Source of the DNA: JAZDFH01 sp043808035
GTDB taxonomy: Bacteria; Patescibacteriota; Minisyncoccia; UBA6257; Colwellbacteraceae
Reading direction: 5' to 3'
NCBI GenBank assembly: GCA_043808035.1
Contig: JAZDFH010000032.1
Coordinates: 1 to 20,923 of the forward strand
DNA length: 20,923 nt
Shown here piece by piece: positions 6,448 to 14,014 of this stretch (its first letter is position 1; the number at the start of each line of letters is the position of its first letter). Under the pieces are notes generated by a model. That model ran no database searches. It was not told where the DNA came from and saw nothing but the letters and a program-made list of their open reading frames with translations. The position numbers were made by a program, and so were the translations under genes.

Positions 6448-7647
6448 ATGGCAGCAAAAGAAAAATTTGAACGAGGGAAACCGCATGTTAACGTGGGAAC
6501 AATTGGTCACGTTGATCATGGAAAAACTACATTAACGGCGGCAATCACTCATGTTCTTCATCTTAAAGGGTGGATAAAGAAGGAGGAGAAAGTTTTTGAT
6601 ATTGATAATGCTCCTGAAGAAAAGGAAAGGGGTATTACTATTGCATTGCATCATTCTGAGTATGAATCTGAAAAACGACATTATGCTCATATTGATGCAC
6701 CGGGGCATGCTGATTACATTAAAAATATGATCACAGGTGCTGCACAAATGGATGGTGCTGTTCTTGTTGTTTCGGCAGCTGATGGCCCGATGCCACAGAC
6801 TCGTGAGCATATTTTACTTGCATATCAAGTTGGTGTTCCAAGTATCATTGTGTTCTTGAATAAGATTGATCAAGTTGACGATCCTGAACTTATTGAGCTT
6901 GTTGAAGCTGAGGTTCGTGAGCTTTTAAAAAAGTATAATTTTCCTGGGGATGAGGTGCCGATAATTAAGGGTTCTGCATTAAAGGCTCTTGAAACAACGT
7001 CAGCGGATGATGAAGCTGCAAAGCCGATTTTGGAACTTATCAAATATCTTGACGAGTATATTCCAGAACCGGTCCGTGATACTGATAAACCATTCCTTAT
7101 GCCTGTCGAGGATATATTCTCGATTGAGGGAAGAGGAACAGTTGTTACTGGTCGTATTGAAAGGGGTATTGTAAAAATAAATGAAGAAGTTGAAGTCGTT
7201 GGTATTAAGCCGACAGTAAAGACAGTTGTCACTGGCATTGAGATGTTCAATAAATTACTCAATGAAGGTATAGCGGGTGACAATGTTGGACTTTTGCTTC
7301 GGAGTTTGAAAAAAGAAGAGGTGCAACGTGGACAAGTCCTTTCAAAAACGGGTTCTATTACGCCTCACACTGAATTTGAGGCAGAAGTACTTCTTTTGAG
7401 TAAAGAGGAAGGCGGTCGACATACCCCTATCTTTGGTGGTTATAAACCGCAATTCTATATTCGGACGACTGATGTGACAGGTGAAGTGACTTTACCAGAA
7501 GGGACTGAAATGGCTATGCCTGGTGATACTGTGAAGTTTACAGTCAAACTTATTGTTCCTGTTGCGCTTGAAGAAAAACAACGATTTGCTATTCGCGAAG
7601 GAGGTAAAACTGTCGGTGCTGGAGTAGTAACAAAGATTATTAAGTAG
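6448..7647 (+). CDS. tuf: Elongation factor Tu
   Basis: EF-Tu is the GTPase that brings aminoacyl-tRNA to the ribosomal A site. It has 399 residues and three domains: the GTPase domain with GHVDHGKT (20-27), DAPGH (83-87) and NKID (138-141), then two beta-barrel domains including GRGTVVTGRIERG and FGGYKPQFYIRTTDVTG. Two positions differ from most bacteria: DAPGH replaces DCPGH, and switch I reads RGITIALHHSEY rather than RGITINTSHVEY. The catalytic His of PGH is kept. It has its own promoter upstream and ends with tandem stops (TAG TAA) before a long hairpin. Confidence 0.98.
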   Translation: MAAKEKFERGKPHVNVGTIGHVDHGKTTLTAAITHVLHLKGWIKKEEKVFDIDNAPEEKERGITIALHHSEYESEKRHYAHIDAPGHADYIKNMITGAAQMDGAVLVVSAADGPMPQTREHILLAYQVGVPSIIVFLNKIDQVDDPELIELVEAEVRELLKKYNFPGDEVPIIKGSALKALETTSADDEAAKPILELIKYLDEYIPEPVRDTDKPFLMPVEDIFSIEGRGTVVTGRIERGIVKINEEVEVVGIKPTVKTVVTGIEMFNKLLNEGIAGDNVGLLLRSLKKEEVQRGQVLSKTGSITPHTEFEAEVLLLSKEEGGRHTPIFGGYKPQFYIRTTDVTGEVTLPEGTEMAMPGDTVKFTVKLIVPVALEEKQRFAIREGGKTVGAGVVTKIIK

Positions 7648-7657
7648 TAAAAAATTC

Positions 7658-7697
7658 CATGTGCACTCCCTATTTTTTTTGAGGGGGGGTGCACATG
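7658..7697 (+). terminator. Long hairpin after tuf
   Basis: CATGTGCAC (7658-7666) and GTGCACATG (7689-7697) pair perfectly. The stem extends through CCC against a G-run, and eight T lie in the loop. No T-run follows the stem on the plus strand, so it is not a textbook terminator. It separates the str genes from rpsJ and may end transcription or guide processing. Confidence 0.5.
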
Positions 7698-7716
7698 CGA
7701 AACAAAAAAATATATA

Positions 7717-8046
7717 ATGATGGCAAAGGAAGAAATTCAGGAAGGAAAAATTAGATTACGTATAAAATCGTATGATCATCGACTTGTTGATAATTCATGT
7801 CGACAAATAACAGAGACGCTGCTACGACATGATGCGAAAGTTGTTGGACCGATACCTTTGCCGACGGAATTTAAAAAATATACGGTAAATCGTTCAACAT
7901 TTGTACACAAAAAGGCACGTGAACAGTTTGAAATGCGTATTCATAAGCGGTTAATTGATATTTTACGCCCGTCGCCAAAGTTGATTGAAGCGTTACAAGA
8001 TTTAAATTTACCTGCAGGGGTTGAAATTGAAATCAAGATGTTGTAA
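7717..8046 (+). CDS. rpsJ: 30S ribosomal protein uS10
   Basis: uS10 belongs to the small-subunit head and, as NusE in other bacteria, also takes part in antitermination. The family core KIRLRIKSYDHRLVDNS lies near the start, with VGPIPLPTEFKKYTV in the middle. At 109 residues it is near normal length. Two adjacent ATG codons (7717 and 7720) could each start it. It lies 69 bases after tuf and is separated from rplC by 133 bases with a strong hairpin. Confidence 0.97.
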   Translation: MMAKEEIQEGKIRLRIKSYDHRLVDNSCRQITETLLRHDAKVVGPIPLPTEFKKYTVNRSTFVHKKAREQFEMRIHKRLIDILRPSPKLIEALQDLNLPAGVEIEIKML

Positions 8047-8137
8047 AGTAGAATGGCTTTTAATTGGGAATCAAGTAATTGATTTTTAGATTTAATAAGA
8101 AAAGAGAGAGTTGATGTAGAGGCGAATTTGTCATTTC

Positions 8138-8163
8138 AAAACAACCGCACTCCCGGTTGTTTT
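8138..8163 (+). terminator. Strong hairpin between rpsJ and rplC
   Basis: AAAACAACCG (8138-8147) and CGGTTGTTTT (8154-8163) form a perfect 10-bp stem with loop CACTCC. The A-run and T-run at the ends allow bidirectional intrinsic termination. It ends 16 bases before rplC. It could end rpsJ transcripts or act as a regulatory leader for the L3-L4 genes. The rest of the gap (8047-8137) holds a second small repeat (AATCAA/TTGATT) and no gene. Confidence 0.6.
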
Positions 8164-8179
8164 ATTTTGTGGAATTATT

Positions 8180-8611
8180 ATGAAGTATATTACAGCAAAA
8201 AAATTAAAGATGGGACAGATTTTTAAAGACGAGAAAGTACTCCCGGTAACTTTTTTGAAAGTTATTGATATACCCGATGATATTACTACGATGAATATTG
8301 GAGATATGTTGAAAGTAAGTGGAACAATGAAAGGACGTGGATTTCAGGGAACTGTAAAACGACATGGATTTGCCGGTGGTCCGAAATCACATGGGCAGAA
8401 GGATAGATTACGTGCTCCTGGTTCTATTGGTGCGACTTTCCCACAACGTGTTGTCCCTGGTAGAAGAATGGCAGGGCATATGGGCTGCACTCGTGTAACG
8501 ATTAAAAATCTTGAATTAGTTGGAATCAATACAAAAGAGAACATCTTTTTTGTTAAAGGCGCGGTCCCTGGCTCAAAAGGATCATTGCTGGAAATTAGAA
8601 AATCTGTATAA
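8180..8611 (+). CDS. rplC: 50S ribosomal protein uL3, internally shortened
   Basis: uL3 is an early 23S rRNA-binding assembly protein whose central extension reaches toward the peptidyl transferase centre. This copy has 143 residues against about 205-210 in most bacteria. The start (KKLKMGQIFKDEKVLPVTFLKV) and the second half are intact: TMKGRGFQGTVKRHGF, then RAPGSIGA, then GRRMAGHMG and the end VKGAVPGSKGSLLEIR. Missing are about 60 residues that in E. coli L3 lie between the N-terminal strand and the EFRLAEGEEFTVG-like segment. The frame is continuous, so this looks like a clean internal deletion in a peripheral part of the protein. The first gene after the rpsJ-rplC hairpin, it starts 17 bases before rplD. 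Confidence 0.95.
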   Translation: MKYITAKKLKMGQIFKDEKVLPVTFLKVIDIPDDITTMNIGDMLKVSGTMKGRGFQGTVKRHGFAGGPKSHGQKDRLRAPGSIGATFPQRVVPGRRMAGHMGCTRVTIKNLELVGINTKENIFFVKGAVPGSKGSLLEIRKSV

Positions 8612-8628
8612 AAAGAAATCGATATATT

Positions 8629-9264
8629 ATGAAGATTGATGTATATAATCAAAATAATGAGCAAGTAGAGACTATTGACGCTCCTGATAGAATTTTTAAT
8701 GTGCGATGGAATGCTGATTTAGTACATCAAGCTCTTCATGCCCAGTCAAACAATGCACGAAAGCCTTTTGCTCACGCGAAAGACAGAAGCGAAGTTAGTG
8801 GAGGTGGACGTAAGCCGTGGAGACAAAAAGGGACTGGTAGAGCAAGACAAGGCTCTAATAGATCTCCTTTGTGGAGTGGTGGAGGTGTTACGCATGGTCC
8901 TCGTAATGAACGATCTTATGCAGTTAAGATTAATAAAAAGATGCGGCAGAAAGCATTATTTGTAGTATTATCTCGAAGATTGCAAGAAGGGGAAGTGAAA
9001 GTTGTTGATTCAATTTTATTAGAAAATGCGAAAACAAAAGATATAATAAAGTTTATCAGTGGTTTCGTAAACAATATTGATACGCTGATTATTCCGGCCA
9101 GAGAGAATATTGCCGCAGTGGCGCGTGCAGGGAGAAATCTTTCAAAGATGAAAGGAATTGATCCTGAATCTTTGAATGTATATGACCTTTTGAAATATAA
9201 AAATATTATTTTGGATAAAAGAGCTATAGAAACAATAGATCGTCATTATCATGCAACTAAGTAA
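8629..9264 (+). CDS. rplD: 50S ribosomal protein uL4
   Basis: uL4 binds 23S rRNA domain I and lines the peptide exit tunnel through a long loop. That loop is visible as KPWRQKGTGRARQGS, then SPLWSGGGVTHGPR. At 211 residues it is of normal length. The end of the gene overlaps rplW by 14 bases, so the two are probably translationally coupled. In E. coli L4 represses its own operon; nothing here shows whether that holds. Confidence 0.97.
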   Translation: MKIDVYNQNNEQVETIDAPDRIFNVRWNADLVHQALHAQSNNARKPFAHAKDRSEVSGGGRKPWRQKGTGRARQGSNRSPLWSGGGVTHGPRNERSYAVKINKKMRQKALFVVLSRRLQEGEVKVVDSILLENAKTKDIIKFISGFVNNIDTLIIPARENIAAVARAGRNLSKMKGIDPESLNVYDLLKYKNIILDKRAIETIDRHYHATK

Positions 9265-9502
9265 CATTATTAAACAACCATGGATTAGTGAAAAAGCGAC
9301 TGATCTTACCACTATAGGTAAGTATGTATTTTTAGTTGAAGATGCTGCACACCGTAGACAAATTAAAGAAATAATTGAAAAAATGTATGCTGTGCATATT
9401 ACAAAAATGAATACAGTACGAGTTGTATACGGTAATACGCGATACAAAAAAGCAGTCGTTACGCTAAAAGAAGGAGAAAAGATTGATATTATTCCTCATT
9501 AA
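9251..9502 (+). CDS. rplW: 50S ribosomal protein uL23
   Basis: uL23 sits at the tunnel exit and is a docking site for trigger factor and SRP in other bacteria. The family pattern is clear: IIKQPWISEKATDL at the start, YVFLVEDAAHRRQIKEII, and VHITKMNTVRVV. At 83 residues it is slightly short. It starts within the last codons of rplD and is followed by rplB after 23 bases. Confidence 0.95.
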   Translation: MQLSNIIKQPWISEKATDLTTIGKYVFLVEDAAHRRQIKEIIEKMYAVHITKMNTVRVVYGNTRYKKAVVTLKEGEKIDIIPH

Positions 9503-9525
9503 TTAATGTAATTTAAGGCAACAGT

Positions 9526-10365
9526 ATGAAAAGATATACTCCATATACACCATCTAGAAGACATATGACCGTAGTAGAATACGGTGGCTTAAGTGTGGTG
9601 GCTCCGATGCGTAGTGCATTGGTTCGATTAAAAAAAACGTCAGGAAGAAACAATCAGGGACGTATTACTACCCGTCATCGTGGAGGTGGTGCAAAAAGGC
9701 TATATCGTATAGTTGATTTTAAACAACAGAAGTTAGATATACCGGCGCGAATTGAGACGATGGAGTATGATCCTAACAGAACATGTTTTATAATGCGTGT
9801 GGTATACCTAGATGGGGAACGTCGTTACTTGCTTGCGCCGTGCGGTGTTCAAGTGGGAGATAAAATTATTTCGTCAGAGAAAGCGCCGCTTAATGCAGGA
9901 AATAGATTATATTTAAAGAATATTCCGATTGGGTATGCAGTACATAATGTGGAATTAAATCCAGGTAAGGGGGGGCAGATTATCAGAAGTGCGGGGGCAC
10001 AAGCGCATGTTTTGGCACAGGAAGCCGGGTATGTTCATTTGCGTCTTCCTTCTGGAGAAGTACGAAAAGTTTTATGGGATAGTTTTGCTACTGTTGGACA
10101 AGTTTCAAATCCTGACCATGGATTGGTTACTATTGGGAAGGCTGGCAGAAAACGACATATGGGGAGACGACCTGTTGTTCGTGGAACAGCAATGAATCCT
10201 GTTGATCATCCATATGGAGGAGGAGAAGGGAAACAACAGCGTGGTACTAAGCGCCCGAAAACGAAGTGGGGCAAAGTAACTGGTGGTCGAAAAACGAGAA
10301 ACAAAAAGAAATGGTCAAAGATTCTTGTTGTCTCGCGGCGCGCAATAAAACGGAGAAAGAAATAA
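9526..10365 (+). CDS. rplB: 50S ribosomal protein uL2
   Basis: uL2 is a core 23S rRNA-binding protein needed for subunit joining and peptidyl transfer. At 279 residues it is full length. It has RNNQGRITTRHRGGGAKR near the start, then the OB-like and SH3-like domains, and GRRPVVRGTAMNPVDHP followed by GGGEG. One detail differs from E. coli: the usual HPHGGGEG reads HPYGGGEG. The His of DHP is kept; the second His is Tyr. rpsS follows after 10 bases. Confidence 0.97.
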   Translation: MKRYTPYTPSRRHMTVVEYGGLSVVAPMRSALVRLKKTSGRNNQGRITTRHRGGGAKRLYRIVDFKQQKLDIPARIETMEYDPNRTCFIMRVVYLDGERRYLLAPCGVQVGDKIISSEKAPLNAGNRLYLKNIPIGYAVHNVELNPGKGGQIIRSAGAQAHVLAQEAGYVHLRLPSGEVRKVLWDSFATVGQVSNPDHGLVTIGKAGRKRHMGRRPVVRGTAMNPVDHPYGGGEGKQQRGTKRPKTKWGKVTGGRKTRNKKKWSKILVVSRRAIKRRKK

Positions 10366-10375
10366 TTAAGACATT

Positions 10376-10666
10376 ATGACAAGAAGTATTAAAAAAGGTC
10401 CATACGTTGATCCGAAATTGCTTAAAAAAATTAGTAATCTTAAAATAGGTGACAGGACCGTTATTAAAACATGGTCTCGTGCATCAGAAATATCTCCGGA
10501 AATGATTGGATTTACATTTGGAATTCATAATGGAAAAGATTTTATAGAAGTCACTATATCGGAAGAAATGGTAGGACATAGACTTGGAGAGTTTTCATTA
10601 ACTCGAAAATTTATCAGACATGGAGGAAAAATACAGAAAATGTTAGAATCGAAAACTAATAAATAG
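10376..10666 (+). CDS. rpsS: 30S ribosomal protein uS19
   Basis: uS19 lies in the small-subunit head and contacts uS13 and the A-site finger. It begins MTRSIKKGPYVD and carries GHRLGEFSLTRKFIRHGG near the end, both diagnostic. At 96 residues it has normal length. It is preceded by ACATT and ATG with no Shine-Dalgarno, and rplV follows after 13 bases. Confidence 0.97.
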   Translation: MTRSIKKGPYVDPKLLKKISNLKIGDRTVIKTWSRASEISPEMIGFTFGIHNGKDFIEVTISEEMVGHRLGEFSLTRKFIRHGGKIQKMLESKTNK

Positions 10667-10679
10667 TGATTAAATTATT

Positions 10680-11246
10680 ATGGAGAAAGCAACAGCACAA
10701 CTGAAAAATTTACGAATTGCACCACGAAAGGTTCGGTTGGTATGTGGTGTGGTTCGCGGCTTGACGGTAAATGATGCGTTTGCACAATTACAGGCGATGA
10801 CTGCGCGAAGCTCTGGACATGTTATGAAGCTTTTGAAGTCTGCTGTTGCGAATGCGAAGAATAAGCAAATGACTGTATCTCGTTTGGTTATTGACAGTAT
10901 TCGGGTTGACGAAGGTACTATGTTAAAAAGACATCGTGCCCGTGCCCGTGGTGTCGCAAATCCTATTCATAAAAAATTTAGTCATGTAACAGTGGTTATT
11001 AGGGAGGATGAGAATGCGCGTGTTCCGCGTTTCTCAACTTTTTATGATGCAAAGAAGGAAAATAAGAAAGGAAAAGAAAAGAATAGCAAACAAGGATCTG
11101 GAGATACGAATGAAAAGCAAAAACAAAAATCCGAGAATGATGTAAAACAGAAATCTAAGAAAGGAAAAGATACGGAAGATAAAAAGAAGATAAAGGAATC
11201 TGAACCGAATATTGTTAAAAAAGTTTTTCAAAGAAAATCGGTATAA
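10680..11246 (+). CDS. rplV: 50S ribosomal protein uL22 with charged C-terminal tail
   Basis: uL22 spans the large subunit and forms part of the exit-tunnel constriction through a long beta-hairpin. Residues 1-about 118 are a standard uL22: APRKVRLVCGVVRGL near the start, and HRARARGVANPIHKKFSHVTVV for the hairpin. After FSTFYDAKK, about 70 residues of low-complexity Lys/Glu/Gln/Asn/Ser sequence follow, giving 188 residues against about 110 normally. The tail should be disordered and basic to mixed in charge. It is in frame with no break. rpsC follows after 47 bases. Confidence 0.95.
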   Translation: MEKATAQLKNLRIAPRKVRLVCGVVRGLTVNDAFAQLQAMTARSSGHVMKLLKSAVANAKNKQMTVSRLVIDSIRVDEGTMLKRHRARARGVANPIHKKFSHVTVVIREDENARVPRFSTFYDAKKENKKGKEKNSKQGSGDTNEKQKQKSENDVKQKSKKGKDTEDKKKIKESEPNIVKKVFQRKSV

Positions 11247-11255
11247 AAATATAGG

Positions 11256-11284
11256 TTGCAAAAAATCAAGTAACAGAGTATAAA
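11256..11284 (+). promoter_or_regulatory. Possible internal promoter for rpsC
   Basis: TTGCAA (11256-11261), a 17-base spacer and TATAAA (11279-11284) lie in the only sizeable gap of this part of the operon. The predicted start near 11291 would leave a leader of about 3 bases before the rpsC ATG. Confidence 0.4.
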
Positions 11285-11293
11285 AAAAGCTAC

Positions 11294-11968
11294 ATGGCAA
11301 GAAAGATTCACCCAATTGCATATCGACTTGGTATAACAAAAACGTGGGATTCGCGTTGGATCTCACCTAAAAATATGGCGGAGTGGCTTCGTGACGACGA
11401 GATTGTTAGAACTGTCATTATGCAACGTCTTAAAGCCGCTGGTGTTGCCAGAATTGAAATGGAGCGTACGGCTGAGCGATATAAGATATTTATTAAAGCA
11501 AGTCGACCTGGGCTTATTATAGGACGGGGAGGAAAAGGGATTGAGGAATTAACGAAAGCTATTGAAAAGGCATTAAAGAAGAAGACTTCATTGAGTCTGA
11601 ATGTTGAAGAGTTAAAACGTACAGAGATTTCTGCTCAAGTGATTTCTCAGAATATTGTATGGGATCTTGAGAGACGTATGAGATTCCGCCGAGTTATTAA
11701 AAAACATTTAGAAAATACGTTACAGAATACTGAAGTAACAGGTGCTCGTATATCTGTTTCAGGTCGTTTGGATGGGTCTGAAATTGCCAGAAGAGAATGG
11801 CTTGCAAAAGGAAAAATTTCATTGCATACGTTACGAGCAGATGTTGATTATGGAGAATCTACTGCTTTCACTACATATGGGACAATCGGTGTTAAAGTAT
11901 GGGTTTGTAAAGGAGAAATTTTTAACAAAGAAGAAAAGGAAACGAATTCACGATATAGAAAACGATAA
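11294..11968 (+). CDS. rpsC: 30S ribosomal protein uS3
   Basis: uS3 forms part of the mRNA entry tunnel and has RNA helicase-related roles. It starts MARKIHPIAYRLG. The KH domain has GRGGKG at 77-82, and the C-terminal domain contains GARISVSGRLDGSEIARREW and YGTIGVKVWV. At 224 residues it is of normal length. A tandem TAA TAG stop follows, with rplP 9 bases after the first stop. A promoter-like sequence precedes it. Confidence 0.97.
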   Translation: MARKIHPIAYRLGITKTWDSRWISPKNMAEWLRDDEIVRTVIMQRLKAAGVARIEMERTAERYKIFIKASRPGLIIGRGGKGIEELTKAIEKALKKKTSLSLNVEELKRTEISAQVISQNIVWDLERRMRFRRVIKKHLENTLQNTEVTGARISVSGRLDGSEIARREWLAKGKISLHTLRADVDYGESTAFTTYGTIGVKVWVCKGEIFNKEEKETNSRYRKR

Positions 11969-11977
11969 TAGACTATC

Positions 11978-12391
11978 ATGCTTATTCCAAAGAAGGTAAA
12001 ACATAGAAAGTGGCATAAAGGAAGGTCTCGTAAAAGGCTTGTAGAAACTCGAGGAACGAAGTTGTCTTTCGGTCAGTATGGCATTCAAGCTCTTGAGCCT
12101 TCATGGCTCAATTCACGCCAAATAGAAGCGGCTCGTCGTACCATTACTAATTATGTTAAACGGGAAGGAAAAATATGGATTCGTGTATTTCCTGATAAAC
12201 CGGTAACACAGCGTCCACCGGAAGTTACGATGGGAGGAGGAAAAGGAGCTGTAGATCATTATGTATTTCCTGTTAAACCGGGAAGGATTATTTTTGAGAT
12301 GGATGGTATACCTGAGGTAAGAGCACGGGAAGCGTTACGATTGGCTGGATTTAAGTTGCCATTTAAAACAAAATTTGTTACAAAAGGATAG
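11978..12391 (+). CDS. rplP: 50S ribosomal protein uL16
   Basis: uL16 organises the A-site tRNA elbow region of the large subunit. It begins MLIPKKVKHRKWHKGR and contains SFGQYGIQALEPSWLNSRQI, RVFPDKPVTQRPPE and MGGGKGAVDHYVFPVKPGR, all diagnostic. At 137 residues it has normal length. rpmC follows after 11 bases. Confidence 0.97.
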   Translation: MLIPKKVKHRKWHKGRSRKRLVETRGTKLSFGQYGIQALEPSWLNSRQIEAARRTITNYVKREGKIWIRVFPDKPVTQRPPEVTMGGGKGAVDHYVFPVKPGRIIFEMDGIPEVRAREALRLAGFKLPFKTKFVTKG

Positions 12392-12402
12392 CTTGTAAAT
12401 GT

Positions 12403-12603
12403 ATGAAGAAAAATGATATTCAAAAATTAAAAGGAAAGAACGTTAATGAATTACGTAAAGATTTAATAAAAACTCGTGAATCTTTAGTGCCGCTTTTGTT
12501 CGAGAAGGTAAATGGTAAAATTAAGAACGTACAACTAATTCGAGAAGCGAAAAAAAAGATAGCGCGTATGGAAACATTTATTACATTAAAAGAAAATGAG
12601 TAA
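12403..12603 (+). CDS. rpmC: 50S ribosomal protein uL29
   Basis: This 66-residue all-helical protein near the tunnel exit is recognised by its position between rplP and rpsQ. The pattern NVNELRKDLIKTRESL near the N-terminus and IREAKKKIARMETFI near the C-terminus also match. Its stop overlaps the likely rpsQ start. Confidence 0.92.
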   Translation: MKKNDIQKLKGKNVNELRKDLIKTRESLVPLLFEKVNGKIKNVQLIREAKKKIARMETFITLKENE

Positions 12604-12853
12604 TATGGATATAATAAAACAAATTAAAAAGATGGAAGGAGCGGTTGTATCAGACAAGATGGACAAGACTGTTGTTGTAGCGGTTGAATCGGTAAAAATG
12701 CACCCAAAATATTTGAAACGCTATAAGGTAACAAAACGGTATAAAGCCCATGATGAAGAAAATATGTACGTGGTTGGTGATCGTGTCGTTATCCAAGCAT
12801 CTCGTCCTTATAGCAAAGAGAAGAGGTGGAAGGTTATAGAGAAAGTTAAGTAA
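12596..12853 (+). CDS. rpsQ: 30S ribosomal protein uS17
   Basis: uS17 is an OB-fold protein that binds 16S rRNA early in assembly. It has GAVVSDKMDKTVVVAVE, then HPKYLKRYKVTKRYKAHDE and GDRVVIQASRPYSKEKRW. It has 85 residues from the ATG at 12596, which overlaps rpmC by 8 bases. An ATG at 12605, just after the rpmC stop, is an equally possible start. rplN follows after 6 bases. Confidence 0.95.
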   Translation: MSNMDIIKQIKKMEGAVVSDKMDKTVVVAVESVKMHPKYLKRYKVTKRYKAHDEENMYVVGDRVVIQASRPYSKEKRWKVIEKVK

Positions 12854-12859
12854 AATACT

Positions 12860-13225
12860 ATGATACAGGAACGATCACTTTTGAAAGTAGCAGATAACTC
12901 AGGGGCAAAAATTGTACGTTGCTTTAGGGTTTTGGGAGGCAGCAGAAGGCGCTATGCCAGGGTTGGTGATATTATTGTTGCATCTGTGCAAACTGCAGAG
13001 CCACGTAAGTCGGTTAAAAAGAAAGATATTGTTAGGGCTGTTGTTGTTCGCACAAGAGCTTCAATGCGTAGGATGGATGGAAGTTATGTGCGTTTTGATG
13101 ATAATGCGGTAGTAATTCTGGAAAAAAAAGAACCTAAAGGGACGCGTATATTTGGGCCAATTCCACGAGAAATAAAAGAAAAGGGATATGATAAAATTGC
13201 GTCGTTGGCACAAGAAATTGTATAG
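12860..13225 (+). CDS. rplN: 50S ribosomal protein uL14
   Basis: uL14 sits at the subunit interface and contacts bL19 and helix 14 of 16S rRNA; it is also the RsfS binding site in other bacteria. It begins MIQERSLLKVADNSGAK and ends with GTRIFGPIPREIKEKGYDKI, both diagnostic. At 121 residues it is the usual length. Confidence 0.97.
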   Translation: MIQERSLLKVADNSGAKIVRCFRVLGGSRRRYARVGDIIVASVQTAEPRKSVKKKDIVRAVVVRTRASMRRMDGSYVRFDDNAVVILEKKEPKGTRIFGPIPREIKEKGYDKIASLAQEIV

Positions 13226-13228
13226 CAT

Positions 13229-13534
13229 ATGAAAATTAAGAAAGGCGACAAAATAGAGGTTATTAAAGGAAGAGATCGTGGTAAAACGGGGAAAGTTATA
13301 CGTGCTTTACCGAAGGATGGATGTTTAATTGTTGAAGGATTGCAATTGGTAAAGAAAACTGTGCGTCCGCGAAATGAAGGCGAAAAGGGACAGATTATTG
13401 AAGTACCTAGCCCGTTGAAGATTGAGAATGTACAGATAATCTGTTCTTCATGTAATAAACGGAGTCGGGTTGGATACAAAGGAGAAGGGAAGAAAAAAGA
13501 ACGATATTGTAAAAAATGCAAAAGTACCGTTTAG
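13229..13534 (+). CDS. rplX: 50S ribosomal protein uL24
   Basis: uL24 is an assembly initiator that binds the 5' end of 23S rRNA. The KOW motif is clear in IKKGDKIEVIKGRDRGKTGKV. The C-terminal part carries CSSC and CKKC pairs, a likely zinc-binding site seen in some uL24 proteins and absent from E. coli. At 101 residues it has normal length. The gene starts 3 bases after rplN and overlaps rplE by 19 bases. Confidence 0.96.
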   Translation: MKIKKGDKIEVIKGRDRGKTGKVIRALPKDGCLIVEGLQLVKKTVRPRNEGEKGQIIEVPSPLKIENVQIICSSCNKRSRVGYKGEGKKKERYCKKCKSTV

Positions 13535-13998
13535 AGAAAATTGTGGTTTCAGCCGGCTTAGGCAGAATGCGCCAAAATCCTCAATTTGAGGATAAGATTT
13601 TACCTGAGATTACGCGGGAAATTTCTGGTATTGTCGGTCAACGTGTAGCCCCTTGTAGGGCACGTAAATCGATTGCTTCGTTTAAAGTCCGTGAGGGAGA
13701 TGTGATAGGTGTTGTTGCAACTTTGCGTGGCAAGCGTATGCAGGATTTTTTTGATAAAGTTGTTCATATTGCGTTACCACGGGTACGTGACTTTCGAGGT
13801 ATTGATTTGAAACAATTTGATGATCGTGGTAACGTAACCATTGGATTTAAGGATCATACCATTTTTCCTGAAGTAAATCCTGAAAAATCACATACCACAT
13901 TTGGATTGGAGGTAACGATGGTCGCGAGTACTACAAGTAAGGAAGAGGGCATAGAATTTTTTCGCTCTCTTGGGTTGCCGCTGAAGAAAAACGATTAA
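13516..13998 (+). CDS. rplE: 50S ribosomal protein uL5, short N-terminus
   Basis: uL5 binds 5S rRNA and contacts P-site tRNA and the small-subunit head. The core is recognisable in RLEKIVVSAGLG, RARKSIASFKVREGDVIG and ALPRVRDFRGI. It has 160 residues against about 179 in E. coli; the missing part is the N-terminal helix, because this protein begins right at the RVEKI-like segment. The ATG at 13516 lies inside rplX. No earlier in-frame start gives a plausible helix, so the shortening looks genuine. Confidence 0.95.
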   Translation: MQKYRLEKIVVSAGLGRMRQNPQFEDKILPEITREISGIVGQRVAPCRARKSIASFKVREGDVIGVVATLRGKRMQDFFDKVVHIALPRVRDFRGIDLKQFDDRGNVTIGFKDHTIFPEVNPEKSHTTFGLEVTMVASTTSKEEGIEFFRSLGLPLKKND

Positions 13999-14014
13999 TT
14001 AAGACGAGACTATT

